Source: Kordia sp. (GTDB taxonomy: Bacteria; Bacteroidota; Bacteroidia; Flavobacteriales; Flavobacteriaceae). From it: a stretch of 48,891 nt of DNA. Position numbers and translations under genes: made by a program. Shown here one piece after another: positions 41,888 through 48,891 of this stretch (position 1 is the first letter of the stretch; each line of letters opens with the position of its first letter). The stretch is from assembly GCA_002733415.1 (NCBI GenBank), contig NVVR01000023.1, positions 1-48,891 of the forward strand. Reading direction: 5' to 3'. The notes beneath the pieces were generated by a model that had not been told where the DNA came from, did no database searches, and saw only the letters and a program-made list of their open reading frames with translations.

Positions 41888-44256
41888 TGAGGCAAATAGT
41901 ATTTTTAATAATTTTATTTATAACGGTTCATCTAAGTGCTCAAGTACAAAAACTTGAGTATTTAGATGAACCGTTATCAGTTATAATCCCTGATTTAGAG
42001 GCTAAGTTTTCTGTCCGTTTTGCATTCAATAATAACCTATTAACTGATAAAAGAATTACGCTTTCAGGAACCAATACTTTAGAAGAAATATTGGAACTTA
42101 TTAAACAACAAACAAGTCTTGAATTTCATTTTTTAGATGCTAAAAACATCATCATAAAAAGGGCTGTATTTGATCCGAATATATCAACTACAAATTTAGA
42201 TGAAGTATTAATTTCAAACGAATACCTAACTATTGGTTTTGATAAAATTAAAAGTGATGGTTCTATAAAAATAACCCCCGATGATTTAGGTATTCTTCCA
42301 GGCTTAACAGAACCAGATGTTTTACAAAGTTTACAATTGCTTCCGGGTATTTCAAGTCCTAATGAATCAGCATCTGAATTACATATTAGAGGAGGTACAC
42401 CTGACCAAAATTTAGTGTTATGGGATGGAATTAAAATGTACCATCAAGGACATTTTTTCGGACATATATCAGCTTTTAATCCTTATATAACTGAATCTAT
42501 AAACGTCTCACGGAGCGGTACTAGTGCAAAGTATGGTGATCGTATTTCTGGAGTTATAGATATTCGCACCTCAGATAAAGTTCATGATAGTTTAGCTATA
42601 GGGATTGGTTTTAATTTAATTCAAGCAGATGCTTTTATAAAAACCCCTATTGTAAAAGACAAATTAAGTCTAACCGCATCAGTCCGTCGCTCATATTCTG
42701 ATGTTTTAAAAACCATCACTTTTAAAAAAATGAGTAATAAAGTATTTCAAAATACTAAAGTGGATGGCGTAAGTGTCCAACTAAAGAATAATACTTTTGA
42801 AGAGTTAGAAAATAGATTTTATTTCACTGATTATAATTTCAAAACGGTATGGAAACCTAACAGCAAACACACCATAAGTTTTAGCAATTTATATGTCGTT
42901 AATAAGCTAGATTATGCTGCAAAAATTAGCTCCGGAAATTTTGATGATATAGAAGCTCATGATTATTTAGATTTAACTAATAAAGGCTTTAATCTTAAAT
43001 GGGAGGCTTTATTATCAAATAAAGTGACTTTAGAAACTAGTGGTTATAGTTCTGATTATAAATCAAAATATGGCTATTCTGATACTTTTGGGCCTGATGA
43101 TTTATATACCTCAAATACTATTAATAATATTATAGATTTGGGAGCTAACTTAAGTTTACAATATTTACCTAATCGTAAAAATTCCTTTAAAATAGGATAT
43201 GATATCGTTTCTAATACTATTGATTATAATATTACTACTGATTATAATAATGACCCTGAATTTCATTTTGAAGAAAAAGATAACGACAAACTAAACATTC
43301 ACTCGCTATTTTATGAATATGTTTTTCAAGATGAAAAATGGACATTTCAAACAGGTATTCGCGCGAGTAAAGTGAGTACTCTCAATAAACAATTTATTGA
43401 ACCTCGTTTATTTTTAAAATATAAATTAAGGGATTATTGGAGTGTAAAAACATCCTTAGAACTAAAAAATCAATCGATCAGTAAAGTATTGTCAGAAACT
43501 CAAAATGATTTAGGTTTGGGAAATAGCCTTTGGATTTTAGCCGATAAAGACAGACCAATAATTAATAACCGACAATTCTCTTTAGGTGTTTTATACGAAA
43601 AACAAGGTTGGAAAATAGATATAGATGCCTATTATAAAAAAATTAAAGGACTAACTGTTTTAAAAGATTTTTTTACTGGTGAAGAAAATGAACCTACTTT
43701 TTCTACAGGAAAGAGTGAAACTGTTGGTGTAGATGTTTTAGTAAAAAAACGTATTAAAAACTTTAGAACTTGGTTGGGATATTCCTTAAGTAAAACCAAT
43801 TACTTTTTCAGTAATTTAAATAATGGTAATGCTTTTTTAGGAAATTTTGATCAAACACATGTCATTTCTTTATCTAATACCTACACCTATAAAAACTTAC
43901 AGTTCTCTCTAGGTTGGAATGCAGCAACAGGAAAACCGTACACAAACGCCACCGGTATTAGTGATGAATCATTTGAAATTATTTATGAAAATAAACATGT
44001 GTCAAGACTAAAAAACTACCATAAACTAAATGCTAGTGTGATGTATGATTTCTATATCAATAATTCTAAAACTACTAAAGCACGAATTGGTGTCTCTTTT
44101 ATTAATATTTATGACTACAAAAACGAATTAGAAAAGACATTCCGATTGGATAGTCAATACAATGAAGTTACTCAAAAGTTTGATTATAAAATTATTGAGC
44201 AAACAAGTTATGGCTTGCGTTTTACACCAAACGTAGTATTTCGTTTGAGTTTTTAA
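41887..44256 (+). CDS. TonB-dependent receptor with N-terminal STN signalling domain
   Basis: 789 aa outer membrane transporter. Signal peptide 'MRQIVFLIILFITVHLSAQ', then a secretin/TonB short N-terminal domain (~25-95, 'LSVIIPDLEAKFSVRFAFNN'), which in FecA-like receptors contacts FecR. The plug domain follows (~130-235, 'PDVLQSLQLLPGISSPNESA', 'ELHIRGGTPDQNLVLWDGIK', 'YGDRISGVIDIRTSD'), then a 22-stranded-type barrel ending 'YGLRFTPNVVFRLSF' with a terminal Phe. There is no SusC-style carboxypeptidase-like domain and no SusD gene, so a siderophore, haem or metal ligand is likelier than a glycan. It overlaps fecR by one base. Confidence 0.93.
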   Translation: MRQIVFLIILFITVHLSAQVQKLEYLDEPLSVIIPDLEAKFSVRFAFNNNLLTDKRITLSGTNTLEEILELIKQQTSLEFHFLDAKNIIIKRAVFDPNISTTNLDEVLISNEYLTIGFDKIKSDGSIKITPDDLGILPGLTEPDVLQSLQLLPGISSPNESASELHIRGGTPDQNLVLWDGIKMYHQGHFFGHISAFNPYITESINVSRSGTSAKYGDRISGVIDIRTSDKVHDSLAIGIGFNLIQADAFIKTPIVKDKLSLTASVRRSYSDVLKTITFKKMSNKVFQNTKVDGVSVQLKNNTFEELENRFYFTDYNFKTVWKPNSKHTISFSNLYVVNKLDYAAKISSGNFDDIEAHDYLDLTNKGFNLKWEALLSNKVTLETSGYSSDYKSKYGYSDTFGPDDLYTSNTINNIIDLGANLSLQYLPNRKNSFKIGYDIVSNTIDYNITTDYNNDPEFHFEEKDNDKLNIHSLFYEYVFQDEKWTFQTGIRASKVSTLNKQFIEPRLFLKYKLRDYWSVKTSLELKNQSISKVLSETQNDLGLGNSLWILADKDRPIINNRQFSLGVLYEKQGWKIDIDAYYKKIKGLTVLKDFFTGEENEPTFSTGKSETVGVDVLVKKRIKNFRTWLGYSLSKTNYFFSNLNNGNAFLGNFDQTHVISLSNTYTYKNLQFSLGWNAATGKPYTNATGISDESFEIIYENKHVSRLKNYHKLNASVMYDFYINNSKTTKARIGVSFINIYDYKNELEKTFRLDSQYNEVTQKFDYKIIEQTSYGLRFTPNVVFRLSF

Positions 44257-44261
44257 AAGTT

Positions 44262-44303
44262 AGAGGCTGTATGAAAAGTAAAATTTCATACAGCCTCTTT
44301 TTA
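44262..44303. terminator. bidirectional terminator between the TonB receptor and the acidic lipoprotein gene
   Basis: AGAGGCTGTATGAAA (44262-44276) and TTTCATACAGCCTCT (44284-44298), perfect 15-bp stem, 7-nt loop, T-run after. Placed between convergent stops. Confidence 0.92.
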
Positions 44304-44320
44304 TAATTTAAAGTTAAGTG

Positions 44321-45241
44321 TTAATCTTCATAATCCCAACCATCTCCACAATCATCATAAAGGGTTTCAAATTGCTCTAAACTTGTAATTGTCATGCTTT
44401 GATTCATTTCTTCATCAATAACCTCAAAAGGATATATAAAATCTACTTCTTGTTCAACATTTAAACTTTCTATAAAATCAAAAAACACATCCTCATCAGT
44501 AATTGTAGTTGTCACACCATCGGAAATCATATCAAATGGATATACCATATCAAAGCACATTACATCATCCCAATCACCATCACACATTTCATATAATTCT
44601 TCCATTTCATCCTCAGAAGTAATCGTTATCATTTCTTCATTTACCATTACATCAACTGGGTAAACCACTTCAGGTTCATAAGCATCATTTTGAGCATCAA
44701 AGAACGTATAAAACTCTTCCTCATTATTAATAATTACTTCATTTCCTGCATCATCAACCATCGTGATAGGGAAAACAATATCAAAACATTCAAAATCATC
44801 TTCACAATAATCAAAAGCTTCTTCTAAATCTTGTTCATCATACATTATTTCTTGTTCTCCATCATCAAAATCTAAGGTAATTGGATAAACAAAATCTGGT
44901 TCATAATCATCTTCTTGGTTTTCAAAGAAATCAAATAAAGCATCACTATCAGCAATAGTTACTTGAGTTCCCTCTGTTTGTATCACTATTAAAGGGAAAA
45001 CAAACTCAAAACAATCAAATTCTTCCATACAGTCGTCACCATAATCAGAATCATAACTAGTATTATCATCACTGCTTGTACTAGAATTGGCCGCTCTGGC
45101 TGAATTTAAAGTGGACTTTAGTCGTTGTGTTAATGATTTTGATGCAGGATCAACATTAGTGTCATCACTTTCATTACAGGAGACCATAAAACACATAGCC
45201 ACTAATAAAATTAACGAAAATAAATTGGTTCTTTTTTTCAT
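44321..45241 (-). CDS. acidic lipoprotein built of three ~75-residue Cys-containing repeats
   Basis: 306 aa. Lipoprotein signal 'FSLILLVAMCFMVSC' (Cys22), a Ser/Asp-rich linker (~25-70), then three tandem repeats of ~75 residues, each of two ~37-residue halves. Each half starts with a hydrophobic-aromatic-Pro step ('FVFP', 'FVYP', 'IVFP', 'VVYP', 'MVYP', 'FIYP') followed by a strand, a T-I-like step and an acidic helix. Cys fall at 71/77, 146/152, 220/229 and 298, so C-x(5-8)-C acidic loops ('CMEEFDC', 'CEDDFEC', 'CDGDWDDVMC') recur with the repeat period. Asp/Glu dominate. I do not recognise a named family. It is convergent with the sigma-FecR-receptor set, so a joint role at the surface is plausible but unproven. 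Confidence 0.85.
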   Translation of the reverse strand: MKKRTNLFSLILLVAMCFMVSCNESDDTNVDPASKSLTQRLKSTLNSARAANSSTSSDDNTSYDSDYGDDCMEEFDCFEFVFPLIVIQTEGTQVTIADSDALFDFFENQEDDYEPDFVYPITLDFDDGEQEIMYDEQDLEEAFDYCEDDFECFDIVFPITMVDDAGNEVIINNEEEFYTFFDAQNDAYEPEVVYPVDVMVNEEMITITSEDEMEELYEMCDGDWDDVMCFDMVYPFDMISDGVTTTITDEDVFFDFIESLNVEQEVDFIYPFEVIDEEMNQSMTITSLEQFETLYDDCGDGWDYED

Positions 45242-45377
45242 AATTAATAAGTTTTAATATTAATAGTAAAGAATATTCTTACTTAACTTTTAAACAGTCA
45301 GATATGTTTTTTCCCTATGAAAAATAAAAAAAACTATTATATGATATTCCATTTCACCCTATTAGAGTAAGGTAAAT

Positions 45378-45396
45378 ACACTACTTTTAGTAGTGT
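45378..45396. terminator. hairpin after holB
   Basis: ACACTAC (45378-45384) and GTAGTGT (45390-45396) with a 5-nt loop, just past the holB stop on the minus strand. The T-tract is poor, so the role is uncertain. Confidence 0.45.
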
Positions 45397-45403
45397 GAAA
45401 AAA

Positions 45404-46534
45404 CTATTTTTTTGCGTGTAATAAACGTGTTAATTTAATAGAAAGATCTGTTAAAATAATTTTAGCGTTCCCATTACGTTCAATATGGTAAATAGCGTCG
45501 TTTAATTCGGTATTAATAGCTAAAATATTATTCCCGTGTACAAATGGTGCAAATTTTTCTAAAGAGAATCCTTTTGTTTGTGTTTCTAAAAACACTAAAT
45601 CCGTAGCGGTATAATTTTGTAATAAAGCTTGACGGAAAAAATTTAAACAATAATTTAAAAACTGTTTTTGTGTTTCTCTACCAGTTTTTGCAATCGTTTC
45701 ACTCCAGGCAATTAAATCATTTATAGCTGTTTTATTCCCTTTTGCTCTAAATGCAGCACGAACCCAAGTAATAAACCATTCTTCAAATTGTAAATCTTCT
45801 GAATCTTTACTTAAAAGAGCTACTGCTTTATTGTAGTTTCCATCAGCTTGATGTGCTATTTTTGTAGCTTCAGCTTGAGATACTTCATTAGTAGCTACTA
45901 ATTCATTTACAATTGAATCTTCTGATAACCCAGGGAAATGCAATAGTTGACAACGGGATTTAATCGTATTTATTATTTGATCTTCATTTTCGGTAACTAA
46001 TAAGAAAACTGTTTTATTAGGCGGTTCTTCTATTAATTTCAACAACTTATTAGCAGCAGCAGTATTCATTTTTTCTGCCATCCAAATAATCATAATCTTA
46101 TAACCACCTTCATAGGATTTTAGGGCTAATTTCTTCACCACATCCAAGGCTTCATCAACTCCTATTTGTCCTTGCTTATTTTCTACTCCTAATAACTTAT
46201 ACCAGTCAAATAAATTACCATAGGGTTGTTCGGTTACAAAAGTTCGCCAATCTTCCAAAAATAAATTACTTACCGCATGACGCTTTATTTTATCATTCGT
46301 AGCTACAGGAAATGCAAAATGTAAATCAGGATGTGATAACTTATCCATTTTTAAATTACAAGCAGTATTATCAACTCCACAAAGTATATGACGTGCATAA
46401 GCAATTGCAGTAGCTAATGTACCACAACCTTCTGGCCCCACAAACAATTGTGCATGCGGAATACGTCCGTTATCGGCACTAGTCTTAAGATGACTAATTA
46501 AATGTTCTTGCCCTATGATTTTTGAGAAATCCAT
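45404..46534 (-). CDS. holB: DNA polymerase III subunit delta'
   Basis: Clamp-loader subunit, an AAA+ fold without ATPase function of its own. The start at 46534 ('MDFSKIIGQEHLISHLKTSA') is preferred to the open frame up to 46570. Seen: 'IPHAQLFVGPEGCGTLATAI' (degenerate Walker A), 'KIMIIWMAEKMNTAAANKLL', 'KLIEEPPNKTVFLLVTE' and 'IKSRCQLLHFPGL' (sensor 1 and SRC motif). The C-terminal third is helical. 376 aa. A TATATTTG box on the minus strand (46540-46547) ends 5 nt before the ATG with a TTTG 21 nt upstream, suggesting a nearly leaderless mRNA. Confidence 0.94.
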   Translation of the reverse strand: MDFSKIIGQEHLISHLKTSADNGRIPHAQLFVGPEGCGTLATAIAYARHILCGVDNTACNLKMDKLSHPDLHFAFPVATNDKIKRHAVSNLFLEDWRTFVTEQPYGNLFDWYKLLGVENKQGQIGVDEALDVVKKLALKSYEGGYKIMIIWMAEKMNTAAANKLLKLIEEPPNKTVFLLVTENEDQIINTIKSRCQLLHFPGLSEDSIVNELVATNEVSQAEATKIAHQADGNYNKAVALLSKDSEDLQFEEWFITWVRAAFRAKGNKTAINDLIAWSETIAKTGRETQKQFLNYCLNFFRQALLQNYTATDLVFLETQTKGFSLEKFAPFVHGNNILAINTELNDAIYHIERNGNAKIILTDLSIKLTRLLHAKK

Positions 46535-46778
46535 CAGACAAATATAATCTAAATACCAACTAAAATTCAAAACCTCACTATTAAATTATTTACCCAGTCA
46601 AGTTGAGCACAAGCCTTTTTTATTTTTTATTTCGCTTTAAAATATAACCGTAGCTATGGCTATGCTTATATTTTAAAACTCATCTAAATCAAAATAATTC
46701 AATTTTATTTCGTGTATTTTTAAATATCTTTGGCATGATAATAGTCGGTGTCAAGGATTATCTTAACTTAAAAAGTGG

Positions 46779-46809
46779 TTTCAATCATTCACATAAAAAA
46801 CTATCTTTG
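46779..46809 (+). promoter_or_regulatory. promoter for pgk
   Basis: TTTC (46779-46782), 19-nt spacer, TATCTTTG (46802-46809), one mismatch from TTTG-N19-TAnnTTTG. It would give a ~130-nt leader for pgk carrying the dispersed element. Another TATCTTTG is at 46725-46732. Confidence 0.55.
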
Positions 46810-46842
46810 CAAAACGTATTTATCATGCCCAATCAACTTCCT

Positions 46843-46922
46843 CGATGCAAGTACATGAGGTATGAATTAACAATAACATTTTTCGTTCGAGATACCCCTC
46901 GAGTAATTAAACCCACTGGTGG
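46843..46922. repeat. ~80-bp dispersed element ending in CCCACTGGTGGG, in the pgk leader
   Basis: Second long copy of the element at 37235-37315 (alignment in that entry). It ends ~25 nt before the pgk ATG. Its plus-strand translation in one frame gives '[20 protein letters not shown]', which can be mistaken for a gene. Confidence 0.7.
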
Positions 46923-46946
46923 GATTTAAATAATAAACATACACAA

Positions 46947-48134
46947 ATGAAGACCATACACCACTTTGATTTCAACTCAAAAAAAGCATTAATTCGCGTA
47001 GATTTTAACGTACCCTTAAATGATGAATTAAAAGTTACTGATGCTACACGTATTGAAGCTGCTAAACCAACTATTATTAAAATTTTAGAAGATGGTGGTA
47101 GTTGTGTATTAATGTCGCATTTAGGGCGACCAAAAGGGGTGCAAGATGAATTTTCATTAAAACATCTTGTTAATACGATAGAAGATGTTATTGGTGTTGA
47201 TGTTCAGTTTGTAGAAAATTGTGTAGGAGAAGTTGCTGAAGCGGCGGTTGCTAATTTAGAAGATGGACAAATTCTATTGTTAGAAAATCTACGCTTTCAT
47301 GAAGAAGAGAAAAAAGGAGATCCAAACTTCGCAGAACAATTATCTAAATTAGGTGATATTTATGTAAACGATGCTTTCGGAACTGCTCATAGAGCACATG
47401 CTTCTACAAGTGTTGTGGCTTCCTATTTTGGAGAAAACAAATGTTTTGGAAGCTTACTAGCAAAGGAAATTGAAAGTATTGGTAAAGTAATGGCTTCTGG
47501 AGAAAAGCCAGTTACTGCAATTTTAGGGGGAGCAAAAGTATCTTCTAAAATTACCATTATTGAAAATATTTTAGATAAAGTTGATCATGTAATTATTGGT
47601 GGAGGGATGACTTTTACCTTTATAAAAGCATTGGGCGGACAAATTGGAAATTCTTTAGTAGAGGATGAATATTTAGCCCTTGCAAAAACTATTTTAGAAA
47701 AAGCAAAAACTAAAGGAGTAGAAATTCATTTACCAGTAGATGCTGTAATTGCTGATAATTTTTCAAATGATGCGAATACACAAATAGTAGATACTACAAA
47801 AATCCCTGACGGATGGATGGGATTAGATGTAGGGCCTGAAACTAGCGCAAAATTTACTGCAGTATTGGCTAAATCAAAAACAATACTTTGGAATGGACCA
47901 TTAGGTGTGTTTGAATTAGAAACCTTTTCTAAAGGAACAATAGCTTTAGGTAATGCTATCGTTGCTGCAACAGAAAACGGAGCCTTTTCATTAGTAGGTG
48001 GTGGAGATTCTGTGGCTGCAGCTAAACAATTTGGATTAAGTGAAAAAGTAAGTTATGTAAGTACGGGTGGTGGAGCAATGTTAGAAAGTTTAGAAGGTAA
48101 AGTTTTACCTGGTATTGCAGCTATATTAAACTAA
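46947..48134 (+). CDS. pgk: phosphoglycerate kinase
   Basis: Glycolytic enzyme that transfers phosphate from 1,3-bisphosphoglycerate to ADP. Family blocks: '[20 protein letters not shown]', '[12 protein letters not shown]', '[16 protein letters not shown]', '[12 protein letters not shown]', '[20 protein letters not shown]', '[10 protein letters not shown]' and the C-terminal nucleotide-binding '[16 protein letters not shown]' with '[14 protein letters not shown]'. Length of 395 aa is normal. It is followed 10 bp later by folB and probably shares its transcript. Confidence 0.98.
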   Translation: MKTIHHFDFNSKKALIRVDFNVPLNDELKVTDATRIEAAKPTIIKILEDGGSCVLMSHLGRPKGVQDEFSLKHLVNTIEDVIGVDVQFVENCVGEVAEAAVANLEDGQILLLENLRFHEEEKKGDPNFAEQLSKLGDIYVNDAFGTAHRAHASTSVVASYFGENKCFGSLLAKEIESIGKVMASGEKPVTAILGGAKVSSKITIIENILDKVDHVIIGGGMTFTFIKALGGQIGNSLVEDEYLALAKTILEKAKTKGVEIHLPVDAVIADNFSNDANTQIVDTTKIPDGWMGLDVGPETSAKFTAVLAKSKTILWNGPLGVFELETFSKGTIALGNAIVAATENGAFSLVGGGDSVAAAKQFGLSEKVSYVSTGGGAMLESLEGKVLPGIAAILN

Positions 48135-48144
48135 TCTATTTATT

Positions 48145-48504
48145 ATGGGAATTATAAAAGTTGAAAATATAAAATTATATGCTTTTCACGGTTGTTTAAC
48201 CGAGGAAGGGCGTATAGGAAGCGAATACCAAGTTGATGTAACCGTTAGTGCTGATTTATCAAAATCGGCGCTTACAGACGATTTAAATGACACTGTTGAC
48301 TATGTGTTGTTAAATAAAATTGTTGCAGAAGAAATGGCAATTCGTTCAAAGTTATTAGAAGAAGTTGGGCAGCGAATTTTAGATAGAATATTTAAAGAGA
48401 GTGCTTTAGTGACCAATGCTGAAGTTGCAGTTTCTAAAATAAATCCGCCAATGGGTGGTAATGTTGAGAAAGTTACTATTCTTTTAAGCAAAGAGCGTTG
48501 CTAA
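48145..48504 (+). CDS. folB: dihydroneopterin aldolase
   Basis: Folate biosynthesis enzyme converting 7,8-dihydroneopterin to 6-hydroxymethyl-7,8-dihydropterin. 'KVENIKLYAFHGCLTEEGRI' contains the substrate-facing segment, 'DTVDYVLLNKIVAEEMA' is the usual dimer/active-site helix, and 'SKINPPMGGNVEKVTILL' is the C-terminal strand with the conserved Lys/Pro residues. Length of 119 aa is typical for the small T-fold enzyme. It lies 10 bp downstream of pgk, and the tRNA-Cys promoter overlaps its last codons. Confidence 0.95.
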   Translation: MGIIKVENIKLYAFHGCLTEEGRIGSEYQVDVTVSADLSKSALTDDLNDTVDYVLLNKIVAEEMAIRSKLLEEVGQRILDRIFKESALVTNAEVAVSKINPPMGGNVEKVTILLSKERC

Positions 48505-48527
48505 TTAAAAATATCTTATTACATTTG
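48497..48527 (+). promoter_or_regulatory. promoter of tRNA-Cys
   Basis: GTTG (48497-48500), 19-nt spacer, TACATTTG (48520-48527). It fits the Bacteroidota consensus (TTTG-N19-TAnnTTTG) with one mismatch at -33, 12 nt before the mature tRNA end, and begins inside folB. Confidence 0.7.
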
Positions 48528-48539
48528 CTTACATATTAG

Positions 48540-48610
48540 GGTGTCGTGGCCGAGCGGCTAGGCAGTGGTCTGCAACACCATCTACAGCGGTTCGAATCCG
48601 CTCGACACCT
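48540..48610 (+). tRNA. tRNA-Cys (GCA anticodon)
   Basis: 71-nt cloverleaf: acceptor GGTGTCG (48540-48546) with CGACACC (48603-48609), D-arm GGCCGAGCGGCTAGGC, anticodon loop CTGCAAC on a GTGGT/ACCAT stem, T-arm CGGTTCGAATCCG. Anticodon GCA reads UGC/UGU codons. The discriminator base is T(U), as in tRNA-Cys. CCA is not encoded. Confidence 0.96.
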
Positions 48611-48616
48611 CAAAAG

Positions 48617-48655
48617 AACCTCGTAACTTCAATGTTTACGGGGTTTTGTTTTTTT
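48617..48655 (+). terminator. intrinsic terminator of tRNA-Cys
   Basis: AACCTCGTAA (48617-48626) pairs with TTACGGGGTT (48636-48645) with one G-U pair, followed by a long T-tract. Confidence 0.8.
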
Positions 48656-48859
48656 AAGGGTAAGCTTAGTGGTAAGTAATGTTCTTTTAAACTTCAAATT
48701 TTATTCCTTAATTTTCTGCTGACTAACAAACAATTAAACTGATACACTTTTAAAACACGGTGTAGTTAAAGTGTCATTAGCCTTAAAAAGTGTAGTTTTT
48801 CACAAAAAATATTGTTGATAGAATAATATTCCATTATAAAAATAAAGCTACTTCCTTTG

Positions 48860-48867
48860 TAACTTTG
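48860..48867 (+). promoter_or_regulatory. -7 box before umuC
   Basis: TAACTTTG (48860-48867) matches TAnnTTTG and ends only 4 nt before the ATG at 48872, implying a leaderless mRNA. Confidence 0.4.
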
Positions 48868-48871
48868 TAAT

Positions 48872-48891
48872 ATGTTCGCTCTTGTTGATTG
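48872..48891 (+). CDS. umuC: DNA polymerase V subunit UmuC, first codons only (cut by window end)
   Basis: The last 20 bases read ATG TTC GCT CTT GTT GAT TG-, giving 'MFALVD' plus a codon starting TG (Cys or Trp). This equals the start of bacterial UmuC Y-family polymerases ('MFALVDCNNFYASCE'). Identification rests on six residues. A TAACTTTG box precedes it directly. No umuD-like gene is seen upstream; the 48,656-48,871 gap holds no gene. Confidence 0.5.

Noticed and set aside
46735..46929. Plus-strand ORF of 64 codons before pgk
   Set aside because: It overlaps the pgk promoter, and its C-terminal half is the translation of a dispersed repeat, so I do not count it as a gene.
48611..48871. 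Attachment-site repeat of the tRNA-Cys 3' end
   Set aside because: I looked for a second copy of CGGTTCGAATCCG downstream within the window and did not see one.
1..48891. CRISPR array, prophage, toxin-antitoxin or other defence island
   Set aside because: No regularly spaced direct repeats, cas-like, phage structural, transposase or restriction genes were seen. The nearest thing is the NYN nuclease-fold gene, which has no defence-type neighbours.

Overview
The window looks like a chromosomal segment of a marine-type member of the Flavobacteriaceae (Bacteroidota), closest in style to Tenacibaculum or Polaribacter. This rests on AT-rich DNA, many 'TAnnTTTG' -7 boxes with few Shine-Dalgarno sequences, short lipoprotein signals ending in a Cys, the gene repertoire, and the dispersed palindromic repeats common in this family. 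No database search was possible, so the genus is inference.

The first ~540 bases do not belong with the rest. They are GC-rich and hold pieces of unrelated genes: a beta-lactamase-like C-terminus on the minus strand and a plus-strand coding scrap, meeting near a GATC. They are joined to a 3-hydroxyanthranilate dioxygenase gene that is cut off mid-domain. I read this as a chimeric contig end or contamination.

From ~540 to 8,280: an aromatic amino-acid catabolic run on the minus strand (hmgA, hpd, HAAO fragment), then uvrC with a patatin-Omp85 two-domain protein, and a small membrane protein. From 8,300 to 14,430: glutaminase, a NYN/LOTUS RNA-processing protein convergent with tex, rsmI, a decayed secreted peptide gene and a conserved flavobacterial protein. 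From 14,470 to 17,000: remains of a peptide-export locus (tolC and hlyD) in which hlyD is frameshifted by a 10-bp tandem duplication and its 3' end is fused to what looks like a double-glycine-leader peptide precursor. This is the most unusual piece of the window.

From 17,300 to 37,200 mostly housekeeping and envelope genes: tdk, alr, mscL, asd, a DoxX-like protein, prolyl oligopeptidase, a UspA-SulP pair, an MBL hydrolase, a lipoprotein subtilase, an M1 aminopeptidase, rnpA, an S41 protease, a two-domain OmpA protein, ElaA/RpiB and an OmpH lipoprotein. From 37,300 to 40,250: aqpZ, a Cys-containing lipoprotein and a patch of gene decay (a DUF6438-like lipoprotein with a nonsense codon and a zinc-metallopeptidase lipoprotein with at least three lesions), interleaved with repeats.

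From 40,390 to 45,240 lies a surface-signalling module: ECF sigma factor, FecR anti-sigma factor and STN-containing TonB-dependent receptor, with a convergent very acidic lipoprotein made of three ~75-residue repeats with regularly spaced Cys. The window closes with holB, pgk, folB, a tRNA-Cys with a near-consensus Bacteroidota promoter, and the first six codons of a probable umuC. I found no CRISPR array, intact insertion sequence, prophage or recognisable defence island. The best candidates for something undescribed are the HlyD-leader-peptide fusion and the acidic Cys-repeat lipoprotein.
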